Source of the DNA: an uncultured Prevotellaceae bacterium
GTDB taxonomy: Bacteria; Bacteroidota; Bacteroidia; Bacteroidales; Bacteroidaceae
Length of the DNA: 47,520 nucleotides
Direction of reading: 5' to 3'
Assembly (NCBI GenBank): GCA_947168395.1
Contig: CAMVLT010000024.1
Location: 1 to 47,520, forward strand
The position numbers were made by a program, and so were the translations under genes. The notes below the pieces were generated by a model. That model did no database searches and had not been told where the DNA came from. It saw only the letters and a program-made list of their open reading frames with translations. Positions 34,179 to 42,791 of the stretch are shown piece by piece (within the stretch, counting starts at the first letter, position 1; each line of letters opens with the position of its first letter).

Positions 34179-37145
34179 ATGGAAAGAGCAAAATTACTGG
34201 CATCGTTGCTGCTGGCATCAGGCATGGCAGCACAGGCCGCCGACGTGAAGACCAACGGAAACCAGGTGACCATCCGCCCCGACGGCGGGCAGGCCAAAGT
34301 CATACGCTTGGAAGTAATCAACGACAACATCATACGTGTCCGAGCTACCAGCAAGGCCAAGCTGCCCGTGAAGCCCGCGAGCCTGATGATTGTGCCGCAG
34401 GCCACCTATAAGGGCAGTGTCACCGTGAACGACGGTCCGGAGGCCGTTGAGGTGAAGGCCAGAAACGTGTGGGCGGTGGTCAGCAAGGCGAAGGGCGAGG
34501 TAAGGTTCTACGATGCCCTCAACGGGAAGTGGCTGCTGAAGGAGGCCGCCGGCGGCAAGCAGTTCAAGGACTTCACCGTGCCAGAGCGTGAATATGGTAT
34601 CAAGGGTGGCCCGGCCATCACCGAGGAGATGAAGCACGGCCTGCAGTGGCAGATGAAGTTCGATTCGCCCGATGACGAGGCCTTCTACGGTCTGGGCCAG
34701 CACCAGAGCGAGGAGTTCAATATGAAGGGCAAGAACGAAGACCTGTTCCAGTATAACACGAAGGTGAGCATTCCCTTCGTGCTGTCAACTAAGGGCTACG
34801 GCCTGCTGTGGGATGCCTACAGCTACTGCCGCTTTGGCAATCCCAACGACTACCTGCAGCTGAACCGTGCCTTCAAGCTTTACGACAAGCAGGGTAGGGA
34901 AGGGCACCTGACGGGCACCTACACCGACGCCAAAGGCAAGAAACTGGTGCGTGACGAGGACTCCATCTATTATGAATATGGTACGCCCGAGAAGTCCGAG
35001 ATAGCCCGGAAGACCGACAATGGCGGCATCAAGAACCTGCCGAAGGGCTTTAACCTTTCTGGTGCCAATGTGGTGTACGAAGGCTTCATAGAAGCACCGG
35101 TATCCAATACCTACGACTACCAGTTCATTCTCTACTACGCTGGTTACATCAAGGTGTATATCGGCGGCAAGGAGGTGGTGCCTGAACGTTGGCGTACGGC
35201 CTGGAATCCGAATGCTTATAAGTTCACTGCCCGGTTGCAGCCCCATCAGCGTACTCAACTACGTATAGAGTGGCAGCCCGATGGCGGTGAGTCCTACTGC
35301 GGTCTGCGCGTAGCCGAGCCACGTAGCGAGATGGACCGCAATGCGCTGACCGTCTGGTGCGAGATGGCGAAGGATATGGACTACTACTTCATAGCCGGTA
35401 AGAACTTCGACGAGCTGATTTCGGGTTACCGCACGCTGACGGGTAAGGCATCGCTCTATCCGAAGTGGGTGCTTGGCTTCTGGCAGAGCCGTGAGCGTTA
35501 CAAGACGCAGGACGAGATTGTGTCGACATTGGCAGAGTTCCGCAAGCGCCAGATTCCCATCGACAACATTGTGCAGGACTGGAACTACTGGCCCGAGGAC
35601 CAGTGGGGCAGCCATCAATTTGAGGCTTCGCGCTATCCCAATCCACAGCAGATGCTCGATGATGTTCACCAGATGCATGGCCGCTTCATGATCAGCGTAT
35701 GGCCCAAGTTCTACGTCAATACCGACAACTACAAGGAGCTCGACGCCAAGGGCTGGATGTACAACCAGTCGCCCACCGATGATATTCACGACTGGGTAGG
35801 CCCCGGCTACAAGAACGGCTTCTACGATGCCTACGACCCCGAGGCCCGCAAGATGTTCTGGCGGCAGATGGACGAGAATCTCTATACGAATCTTGGTCGT
35901 AAGGTCGATGCCTGGTGGATGGACGCCTCCGAGCCTAATGTCCGCGACTGCACGCCGATGTGGTACCGCAAGGCACTCAGTGGCCCGACGGCTCTCGGCA
36001 CCTCGACCGAGTACTTCAATGCCTACTCTACCGTCAATGCCGATGCCATCTACAACGGTCAGCGCGGTGTATGGAAGGGCAAGAAGGACGAGCCTCGCGT
36101 GTTCCTGCTCACCCGTAGCGGTTTTGCCGGTGAACAGCGCTACTCGACGGCTACGTGGAGTGGCGACATAGGTACCCGTTGGGAGGACATGCGTGCCCAG
36201 ATGACCGCCGGACTGAACTACTCGATGTCGGGTGTTCCCTTCTGGGGCATGGACCAGGGCGGCTTCTGCGTGGAAAACCGTTACGTGGCTGCCCAGCAGC
36301 TCTATGACCGCACGAAGGTGGAGAACGAAGACCTGAAGGAGTGGCGCGAGTTGCAGACCCGCTGGAACCAGTTCGGTGCCTTCATCCCCCTGTTCCGCAG
36401 TCATGGCCAGTGGCCGCTGCGCGAAATCTGGAACATCGCCCCCGACGAGCACCCCGCCTACAAGTCGTTCGTCTTTTACGATAGGCTGCGCTACCAGCTC
36501 ATGCCTTACATCTACTCGCTGGCTGGCTGGGCACACTTCCGCGACTATACCCTGATGCGTGCCTTGGTCATGGACTTTAACGGCGACCGCGAGGTAGAGA
36601 ATATCGGTAACCAGTGGATGTTCGGACCCGCGCTGATGGCCTGTCCCGTTGGCTACTATAAGGCCCGCAACCGCTCCGTCTACTTCCCCCGTCAGTGCGG
36701 TTGGTACGACCTCTACACGGGTGAGTACACTCAGGGCGGCCAGCGCCTTGTTGTCGATGCTCCCTACGAGCGGATTCCCGTCTTTGTGCGCGAGGGTGCC
36801 ATCATCCCCTTTGGCCCCGAGATGCAGTGGAGCGACGAGAAACCTGCCGAGCTGATTAACCTCTACGTCTATGCCGGCCAGAACGGTGAGTTCCAGCTCT
36901 ACGAGGACGAGGGCACCAACTACAACTATGAAAAGGGCAAGTATGCCACTATCGACATTGCCTACGACGATGCCTCGAAGACCCTCACGTTCTCTGCCCG
37001 CAAGGGGCAGTTCCCCGGTATGCTGAAGAACCGCCGCTTCAACGTTGTCCTGGCCACCAAGGATGCACCGAAGCCGCTGAACCTCAACAACCCCGAAGGT
37101 AAGATGGTGCAGTATGCCGGCAAGGCCGTCAGCGTACAGCTGTAA
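34179..37145 (+). CDS. GH31 alpha-xylosidase/alpha-glucosidase-type enzyme with inserted PA14 domain
   Basis: 988 residues with a signal segment (MERAKLLASLLLASGMAAQA). GH31 N-terminal beta domain, then a PA14-like insertion (about 237-390; YEGFIEAPVSNTYDYQFILYYAGYIKVYIGG), then the TIM barrel. The nucleophile is Asp582 in VDAWWMDASEPN; the acid/base region is WSGDIGTRWEDM. The PA14 insertion between the N-terminal domain and the barrel is typical of Bacteroidetes alpha-xylosidases acting on xyloglucan oligosaccharides. The exact substrate is inferred. It follows the sensor by 18 bases and precedes the DUF4011 gene by 23. Confidence 0.92.
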   Translation: MERAKLLASLLLASGMAAQAADVKTNGNQVTIRPDGGQAKVIRLEVINDNIIRVRATSKAKLPVKPASLMIVPQATYKGSVTVNDGPEAVEVKARNVWAVVSKAKGEVRFYDALNGKWLLKEAAGGKQFKDFTVPEREYGIKGGPAITEEMKHGLQWQMKFDSPDDEAFYGLGQHQSEEFNMKGKNEDLFQYNTKVSIPFVLSTKGYGLLWDAYSYCRFGNPNDYLQLNRAFKLYDKQGREGHLTGTYTDAKGKKLVRDEDSIYYEYGTPEKSEIARKTDNGGIKNLPKGFNLSGANVVYEGFIEAPVSNTYDYQFILYYAGYIKVYIGGKEVVPERWRTAWNPNAYKFTARLQPHQRTQLRIEWQPDGGESYCGLRVAEPRSEMDRNALTVWCEMAKDMDYYFIAGKNFDELISGYRTLTGKASLYPKWVLGFWQSRERYKTQDEIVSTLAEFRKRQIPIDNIVQDWNYWPEDQWGSHQFEASRYPNPQQMLDDVHQMHGRFMISVWPKFYVNTDNYKELDAKGWMYNQSPTDDIHDWVGPGYKNGFYDAYDPEARKMFWRQMDENLYTNLGRKVDAWWMDASEPNVRDCTPMWYRKALSGPTALGTSTEYFNAYSTVNADAIYNGQRGVWKGKKDEPRVFLLTRSGFAGEQRYSTATWSGDIGTRWEDMRAQMTAGLNYSMSGVPFWGMDQGGFCVENRYVAAQQLYDRTKVENEDLKEWRELQTRWNQFGAFIPLFRSHGQWPLREIWNIAPDEHPAYKSFVFYDRLRYQLMPYIYSLAGWAHFRDYTLMRALVMDFNGDREVENIGNQWMFGPALMACPVGYYKARNRSVYFPRQCGWYDLYTGEYTQGGQRLVVDAPYERIPVFVREGAIIPFGPEMQWSDEKPAELINLYVYAGQNGEFQLYEDEGTNYNYEKGKYATIDIAYDDASKTLTFSARKGQFPGMLKNRRFNVVLATKDAPKPLNLNNPEGKMVQYAGKAVSVQL

Positions 37146-37156
37146 CCAGACACGAT

Positions 37157-37163
37157 AAGGAGG
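37157..37163 (+). promoter_or_regulatory. strong Shine-Dalgarno site of the DUF4011 gene
   Basis: AAGGAGG ends 5 bases before ATG 37169. Unusual for this phylum and shared in this window only with the kinase B2 start. Confidence 0.65.
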
Positions 37164-37168
37164 AGAAT

Positions 37169-40100
37169 ATGACAAGACAGGCTGCAAAACCCGGCGACAG
37201 GGTCGTTGTGAAGATTGACTATTTGCCAAGTGTCAACTATTCGATGATGAATAGTGGCATCGAGGTCTGTAATTCGCTGGTATTGGAAAACGGTGATGAC
37301 AAGGACTGGCATCAGCTGGCAGTTGAAATCAGCGGTCAATACATCAAGGCCAGCAGTTGCAGGCTTGAACTGTTGAAACCTGGGCAGTCTGTGCAGGTTA
37401 CGACCGTCAGGATAGAACCCGACTATACTGTCCTCTGCGAGATTACGGAAGCGGTGAAGACATCGTTCCGGCTCGTTGTCAAGAGTATGGACGAAGTGCT
37501 TTACGAGCATGAATATCCTATCACGCTCTTGTCGTATGAAGAATGGGCAGGCAGCAATGTAATGCCCGAACATATAGCCGCCTTCGTCGTTCCCAACAAT
37601 CCCCTGCTGTCGAAAGTCAAGCTTTCGGCAGCCAGGTTCTTAGAGAAATGGACAGGCTCGGCTGCCTTTGATGAGTACCAGACGCAGGACCGCAACAGGG
37701 CACGTGCCCAGGTAGCCGCCATCTACGAGGCCCTGCGTGCTGAAGGTATCATCTACTCGGCTCCTCCAGCCAGTTTCGAACAGACGGGGCAGCGCATCCG
37801 TTTAGCCGATAAAGTGCTGACGGAAAAGATGGGCACTTGTCTGGATACCAGTCTGCTGATAGCTTCCTGTTTAGAGGAAATAGGCATTTACCCCATAGTC
37901 CTGATGCTGAAGGGGCATGCTATGGTGGGTGCCTGGCTTACGCCGAATGTGTTTCCCCAGATGGTGTGTGACGATGCCAGTTACCTGTTGAAGGAAACGG
38001 CCGACGGCAACAACAACCTGGTATTGCTGGAGTCGACAGCCATCACATCGTCGGAGTGCGTCAGCTTTGAGGATGCTGTCAAGAGTGCCATGCAGAAGAT
38101 GAGGGACGACAGCCAGTTCCTCTACTTTGTCGATATTCACCGCTGCCGGCTTGGCAACATCCGGCCGCTGCCTCAGCGCATTGAGAAAGACGGCACATGG
38201 ACTATTGACAACGAGGGTATTCAGCATCAGACATCGACGGAAACCGTCCGGCATCTCAGTCATTACGACCTGAGACTGGAAGATGAAGGGAAGCCGACCA
38301 CTAAACAGATGATATGGGAGCGCAAGCTCTTGGATTTCTCCTTGCGTAACAACCTGCTGAACACCCGTCTGGGCAGGAAGGTCATCCCCTTTATCTCCTT
38401 TGAGATAGAGCATTTAGAAGACCATCTTCAGGCGGGCGAGGACTATAGCATCACCCCATCGCCCGGAAAGAAACTGGAACCTAATGCCGAAGGCATGTAT
38501 GACTCCAGCCGGCAGGCGACAGAATACCAGACTTACGTCTCGGAACTGATACGTAACCATAAGATAGCATCCTATCTGACGGAAACCGAACTGCAGAACG
38601 CCCTGAAACACGTCTACCGAACAGCCCGGACCTCTTTGGAGGAGAATGGTGCCAACAGTCTGTTCCTGACGTTAGGCATGGTCAAGTGGTATGAGTCGGC
38701 CAAGAGCGAGCAGCCCCGCTATGCCCCCATCCTCCTGCTGCCTGTCGACATTGTGCGCCGGAGTGGCAACCACTATATCATCCATAAGCGCGATGAGGAC
38801 ATCATCCTCAACATTACCTTGGTAGAACTGCTGAAACAGAACTTCAGAATCAACCTGGACGGGCTGAAGGAGTTGCCGAAGGATGAGAGTGGCGTGGACG
38901 TGAAACTTATATTCACCTATTTCCGCCGGGCTATCATCGAGCAGAAGAAGTGGGATGTCATCGAAGAGTCGATGCTGGGCCTGTTCTCGTTCAACAAGTT
39001 CGTCATGTGGAACGACATCCATTCCAATGCCGACAAGCTAAAGGAAAACGTCGTCGTGGCTTCGCTCATTGATAAGCAGGATAAACAGTCGATGGCCGAC
39101 CATGCGGTGGATGCCAGGAACATCGACAAGGAGAGTGCTCCGATGGACTTTGCCATTCCCCTCGATGTGGACTCGTCGCAGATGGAGGCCATTGTGGAGT
39201 CTGGCCGAGGCAGGAGCTTTATTTTGCATGGCCCTCCGGGAACCGGTAAGTCGCAGACCATCACCAACATGATTGCCAATGCGCTGTACCAGGGCAGGCG
39301 GGTCTTGTTCGTGGCCGAGAAGATGGCGGCGTTGTCGGTGGTACAGTCAAGGCTTGAGAAGATCAACCTTGCCCCGTTCTGCTTGGAGCTGCACTCCAAT
39401 AAGGCTACCAAGAAGCACTTCCTCGAACAGATGGACGAGGTGCTGAAAGTCACCAAGATCAAGTCGCCCGAGGAGTATGCCCAACGGTCGGAAGAGCTGT
39501 TCAATGAGCGTAAGGAACTCATCAGTTATATGGAGGCGCTGCACCATAAGTCATCGAGCGGTCTGAGCCTCTATGACTGTATTTCCGAGCATCTTTCCAT
39601 CGCCGAAGAAGAAATCAGTGAACAGCTTCCTCCCAAGGAGCAGATAACGGCTGACTATATTGCCCAATGCAGGGAACAGGTGGAACAAATCAATGCCATT
39701 CTCGACATTGTGGGTCAGCCCTGCCGGCATCCTCTCTATGGCCTGGAGCCTGTTGACAACCGTCAGGAGACGATAGAGACTGTCTCGTCGCTGCTTCAGG
39801 ACTTCAAGGGCCGGTTTGAGCAGTTTACCAGCCAGCTGGGAAAGATGAACACTGCCGTCTCGATGAATTTGCAGACGGACGGCGACCTGAAGTGGCTGAA
39901 GATGTTTGCCAGCTTGATAACTGCCGAGAAAGAGCAGGACGAACTGCGTGACACCATCCTGTCGTCTTATCGTGACGATATACTGAGGATGGATGTCAAT
40001 GCCTACAGCCGTGAGTGGGAAGAGGTGAAGAGCAAGTGGTTCCTGCCGCGATATTTTGCCAAGAAGAAGTATCTGAAGTCCTTGCAGGTCTATGGCCAGA

Positions 40101-42766
40101 TATTCGAATCAGGCGTTGAGGACATGCTGCGGCTTGTGGGTGACTATCAGAGCTACAACAAAAGCCTGAAGACTCAGACCGAGGAACTCGTCGCATACGC
40201 CCATGCTAACGGCTTCAGCCATCAGGAACGCTATGAAAGGTATCTCCAGTATTTAGGCAGCCAGACTACTGGTAGGCGACAGGAATTCCTTTATGATGCT
40301 GATGCGCTCACGTCGGTCAGCCAGAGCCTTGACCAGCTTACGGAGAGGCTAAAGGGCCTGACCATCCATCAGAACAGCAGAGAAGATATTGCCAGTCATC
40401 TGGGCACTTGGCTCAGTAACTACCCGATGGTGAAGGACTGGTACCACTGGGTTGACAAGAAGCGCGAACTGCAGCAGAAGGGCGTTCAGCCCGCAGTCCG
40501 GCTAATAGAGGAAGGAACCCGTCCGGAGGCGGCGATGAACGGTTTCCTCAAAGGTATGTATCACGTACTGATAGAAACCGCCATTGATGAGAACGAGCAG
40601 CTGCGGATGTTCAACGGACTGAAGTTCCGTCAGAAGATAGAGAAGTACAAGCGCGACACCGCCCGTTTTCAGGAACTTAGCAAGGAGGAACTCTACAGCA
40701 AACTGGCGTCCAGAGTGCCCTCTACCTCTGCCGCCATTGCCGAAGGGTCGGAAATCAGTATCCTGAAGCGGAATATTGCCAACGGCGGCAGGGGAAACTC
40801 CATCCGTACCATCATCGACAACATTCCCACCCTGTTGCCCAGGCTGTGTCCCTGTATGCTGATGAGCCCCATGTCCGTGGCGCAGTACATCGACCTGAAT
40901 GCTGAGAAGTTCGACCTGGTTATCTTCGACGAGGCTTCACAGATGCCCACCAGCGAGGCCGTTGGAGCCATTGCCCGTGGCAAGGCACTCATTGTCGTGG
41001 GCGACAGCAAGCAGATGCCGCCTACCAGTTTCTTCGCTACCAACCCCGTTGACGAGGAAGAGGCCGATGTAGATGATATGGAGAGCATCCTCGACGACTG
41101 CATCACCCTCTCCCTGTGTGAGCATCAGCTGAACTGGCACTACCGCAGTAAGCACGAGAGCTTGATAGCCTTCAGCAATTCCCAGTATTATGGTAACAAT
41201 CTGCTGACATTCCCGTCCATTGACGACCACATCGCCAAGGTGACGCTGGTTCCTGTGAACGGTGTTTACGACAAAGGCCGTACCCGGAGCAATCCCGAGG
41301 AGTCGAAGGCCATAGTGGGTGAAATCATACGAAGACTGTCAGACAAGGAACTGCAGAAGTACAGCATCGGCGTTGTCGCCTTCAGCAAGGTTCAGGGTGA
41401 CCTGATTGAGGACGACCTGCTTGAGGCACTCGACAAGAATCCTCAGCTGAAGGAGATAGCCATGAACAGCCAGGAGCCTATCTTCGTCAAGAACTTAGAG
41501 AATGTTCAGGGTGACGAGCGCGACGTGATACTCTTCTCTATTGGCTATGGTGCCGACAAGAACGGAAAGGTGTCCATGAACTTCGGTCCGCTCAACAATG
41601 CCGGCGGTGAGCGCCGACTCAACGTGGCTGTGTCCCGTGCCCGATACGAGATGATGGTATTCTCGACCTTGAAGGCAAGCCAGATAGACCTGAAACGCTC
41701 CAATGCCAAGGGCGTGGAAGGCTTGAAGGGCTTCCTCGAATTTGCCGAGACAGGCAAGTTGCCCTTCGTCTCAGGCACCACTCACTCGCTGGGTGCCAAC
41801 GTCATGGTGCAGCAAATCTGCGACGCTCTGGAGCGCAAGGGATACGTCACAGAGTCGTTCGTGGGCAGGTCGAACTTCAAGGTCGATATAGCTGTGTCCA
41901 CTCGTGAGCATCCCGAGAAGTTCATCTTAGGCATACTCTGCGACGGAAAGACCTATTATGAGACCAAGACAACCCGAGACCGTGAAATCGTACAGCCGAG
42001 CGTGCTGCGTATGCTCAACTGGCGAATCATGCGTGTGTACTCCATCGACTGGTATGAGAATCGTGACAGGACCTTGGAGCAGATGCTGCAGGAACTGAAA
42101 TTGGCAGAGTCGGGCCAGCAGCAGGAGGAACCGGCTGAGGAGGAAGTCGCATCCTACGTGTTTGATGCTGAGAAGATAAAGGAGTCGGAGATAGCCGACA
42201 ATGTAGTCCGCAACAAAGCCTTGCGACCCTATAAGGAATGTGAGTTCGGGCTCGTGAGCGTCGACAAGGACTCGTTCAATCCCTACGACGAGAAGTATGG
42301 CAAAATCATCAAGAAGATTCTGAAAGACGAGCAACCCGCCACTGAGGGCTATCTGTGTAAACGCCTGGCCAAGGCCATCGGCTTTGGTCACGTCAGCGCC
42401 AATGTGCAGCGGGCCGTCTCGTATGCTTTGTCAAGTCTCTACCGCGACCCCCTCTCCATCGACGGCATCTATAGCTTCTGGTTAGACCCGAAGAGTGCCG
42501 ACAGTCCCTATTACAGGTCCCCTTCTCCTCGCAGCATCACCGAGATACCTGCCGTAGAGATAGCAAACGCCATCAGGGAAGTCGTTGTCGAGGAGTTCTC
42601 TTTGCCACGCGACAAGATTCCCACCATTGCCGCCCGTAAGCTGGGCTTCTCCAGTGCGGGTGCCAAGATTAGCGAGGTCATCAACAAGACCATCGATTTG
42701 CTCGAGCGCAACGGTGATGTCGTCATTACCAATGGCTTGGTGACTCAGAAGAAAGACCCTTCCTGA
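37169..42766 (+). CDS. giant DUF4011/SF1 helicase protein: transglutaminase-like + DUF4011 + helicase + MTES_1575-type nuclease + DUF3320
   Basis: 1865 residues, no signal peptide, cytoplasmic. Order: N-terminal beta domain (about 1-110); transglutaminase-like part with GTCLDTS (Cys224) and GHAMVGAWL (His250); DUF4011 (about 375-560; MIWERKLLDFSLRNNLLNTR); SF1 helicase with Walker A HGPPGTGKS (687-695), Walker B VIFDEASQ (Asp1254, Glu1255), GDSKQMPP, WHYRSKHE, VQGDERD and NVAVSRAR; PD-(D/E)xK-like nuclease (about 1540-1630; SNFKVDIAVS, LGILCDGKTYYETK); DUF3320 (about 1700-1860). This combination resembles nucleic-acid-targeting defence proteins and has no evident carbohydrate role, although it lies between GH31 and GH2 genes. 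A protein of the same type with all motifs intact is probably active. A defence role is inference. Confidence 0.88.
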   Translation: MTRQAAKPGDRVVVKIDYLPSVNYSMMNSGIEVCNSLVLENGDDKDWHQLAVEISGQYIKASSCRLELLKPGQSVQVTTVRIEPDYTVLCEITEAVKTSFRLVVKSMDEVLYEHEYPITLLSYEEWAGSNVMPEHIAAFVVPNNPLLSKVKLSAARFLEKWTGSAAFDEYQTQDRNRARAQVAAIYEALRAEGIIYSAPPASFEQTGQRIRLADKVLTEKMGTCLDTSLLIASCLEEIGIYPIVLMLKGHAMVGAWLTPNVFPQMVCDDASYLLKETADGNNNLVLLESTAITSSECVSFEDAVKSAMQKMRDDSQFLYFVDIHRCRLGNIRPLPQRIEKDGTWTIDNEGIQHQTSTETVRHLSHYDLRLEDEGKPTTKQMIWERKLLDFSLRNNLLNTRLGRKVIPFISFEIEHLEDHLQAGEDYSITPSPGKKLEPNAEGMYDSSRQATEYQTYVSELIRNHKIASYLTETELQNALKHVYRTARTSLEENGANSLFLTLGMVKWYESAKSEQPRYAPILLLPVDIVRRSGNHYIIHKRDEDIILNITLVELLKQNFRINLDGLKELPKDESGVDVKLIFTYFRRAIIEQKKWDVIEESMLGLFSFNKFVMWNDIHSNADKLKENVVVASLIDKQDKQSMADHAVDARNIDKESAPMDFAIPLDVDSSQMEAIVESGRGRSFILHGPPGTGKSQTITNMIANALYQGRRVLFVAEKMAALSVVQSRLEKINLAPFCLELHSNKATKKHFLEQMDEVLKVTKIKSPEEYAQRSEELFNERKELISYMEALHHKSSSGLSLYDCISEHLSIAEEEISEQLPPKEQITADYIAQCREQVEQINAILDIVGQPCRHPLYGLEPVDNRQETIETVSSLLQDFKGRFEQFTSQLGKMNTAVSMNLQTDGDLKWLKMFASLITAEKEQDELRDTILSSYRDDILRMDVNAYSREWEEVKSKWFLPRYFAKKKYLKSLQVYGQIFESGVEDMLRLVGDYQSYNKSLKTQTEELVAYAHANGFSHQERYERYLQYLGSQTTGRRQEFLYDADALTSVSQSLDQLTERLKGLTIHQNSREDIASHLGTWLSNYPMVKDWYHWVDKKRELQQKGVQPAVRLIEEGTRPEAAMNGFLKGMYHVLIETAIDENEQLRMFNGLKFRQKIEKYKRDTARFQELSKEELYSKLASRVPSTSAAIAEGSEISILKRNIANGGRGNSIRTIIDNIPTLLPRLCPCMLMSPMSVAQYIDLNAEKFDLVIFDEASQMPTSEAVGAIARGKALIVVGDSKQMPPTSFFATNPVDEEEADVDDMESILDDCITLSLCEHQLNWHYRSKHESLIAFSNSQYYGNNLLTFPSIDDHIAKVTLVPVNGVYDKGRTRSNPEESKAIVGEIIRRLSDKELQKYSIGVVAFSKVQGDLIEDDLLEALDKNPQLKEIAMNSQEPIFVKNLENVQGDERDVILFSIGYGADKNGKVSMNFGPLNNAGGERRLNVAVSRARYEMMVFSTLKASQIDLKRSNAKGVEGLKGFLEFAETGKLPFVSGTTHSLGANVMVQQICDALERKGYVTESFVGRSNFKVDIAVSTREHPEKFILGILCDGKTYYETKTTRDREIVQPSVLRMLNWRIMRVYSIDWYENRDRTLEQMLQELKLAESGQQQEEPAEEEVASYVFDAEKIKESEIADNVVRNKALRPYKECEFGLVSVDKDSFNPYDEKYGKIIKKILKDEQPATEGYLCKRLAKAIGFGHVSANVQRAVSYALSSLYRDPLSIDGIYSFWLDPKSADSPYYRSPSPRSITEIPAVEIANAIREVVVEEFSLPRDKIPTIAARKLGFSSAGAKISEVINKTIDLLERNGDVVITNGLVTQKKDPS

Positions 42767-42791
42767 ACCCCTATAACTATAACATTAAGAA

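Noticed and set aside
35259..37229. 656-codon minus-strand frame covering the GH31 gene
   Set aside because: Long only because of codon bias of the GH31 gene; Val/His/Leu-rich without motifs.
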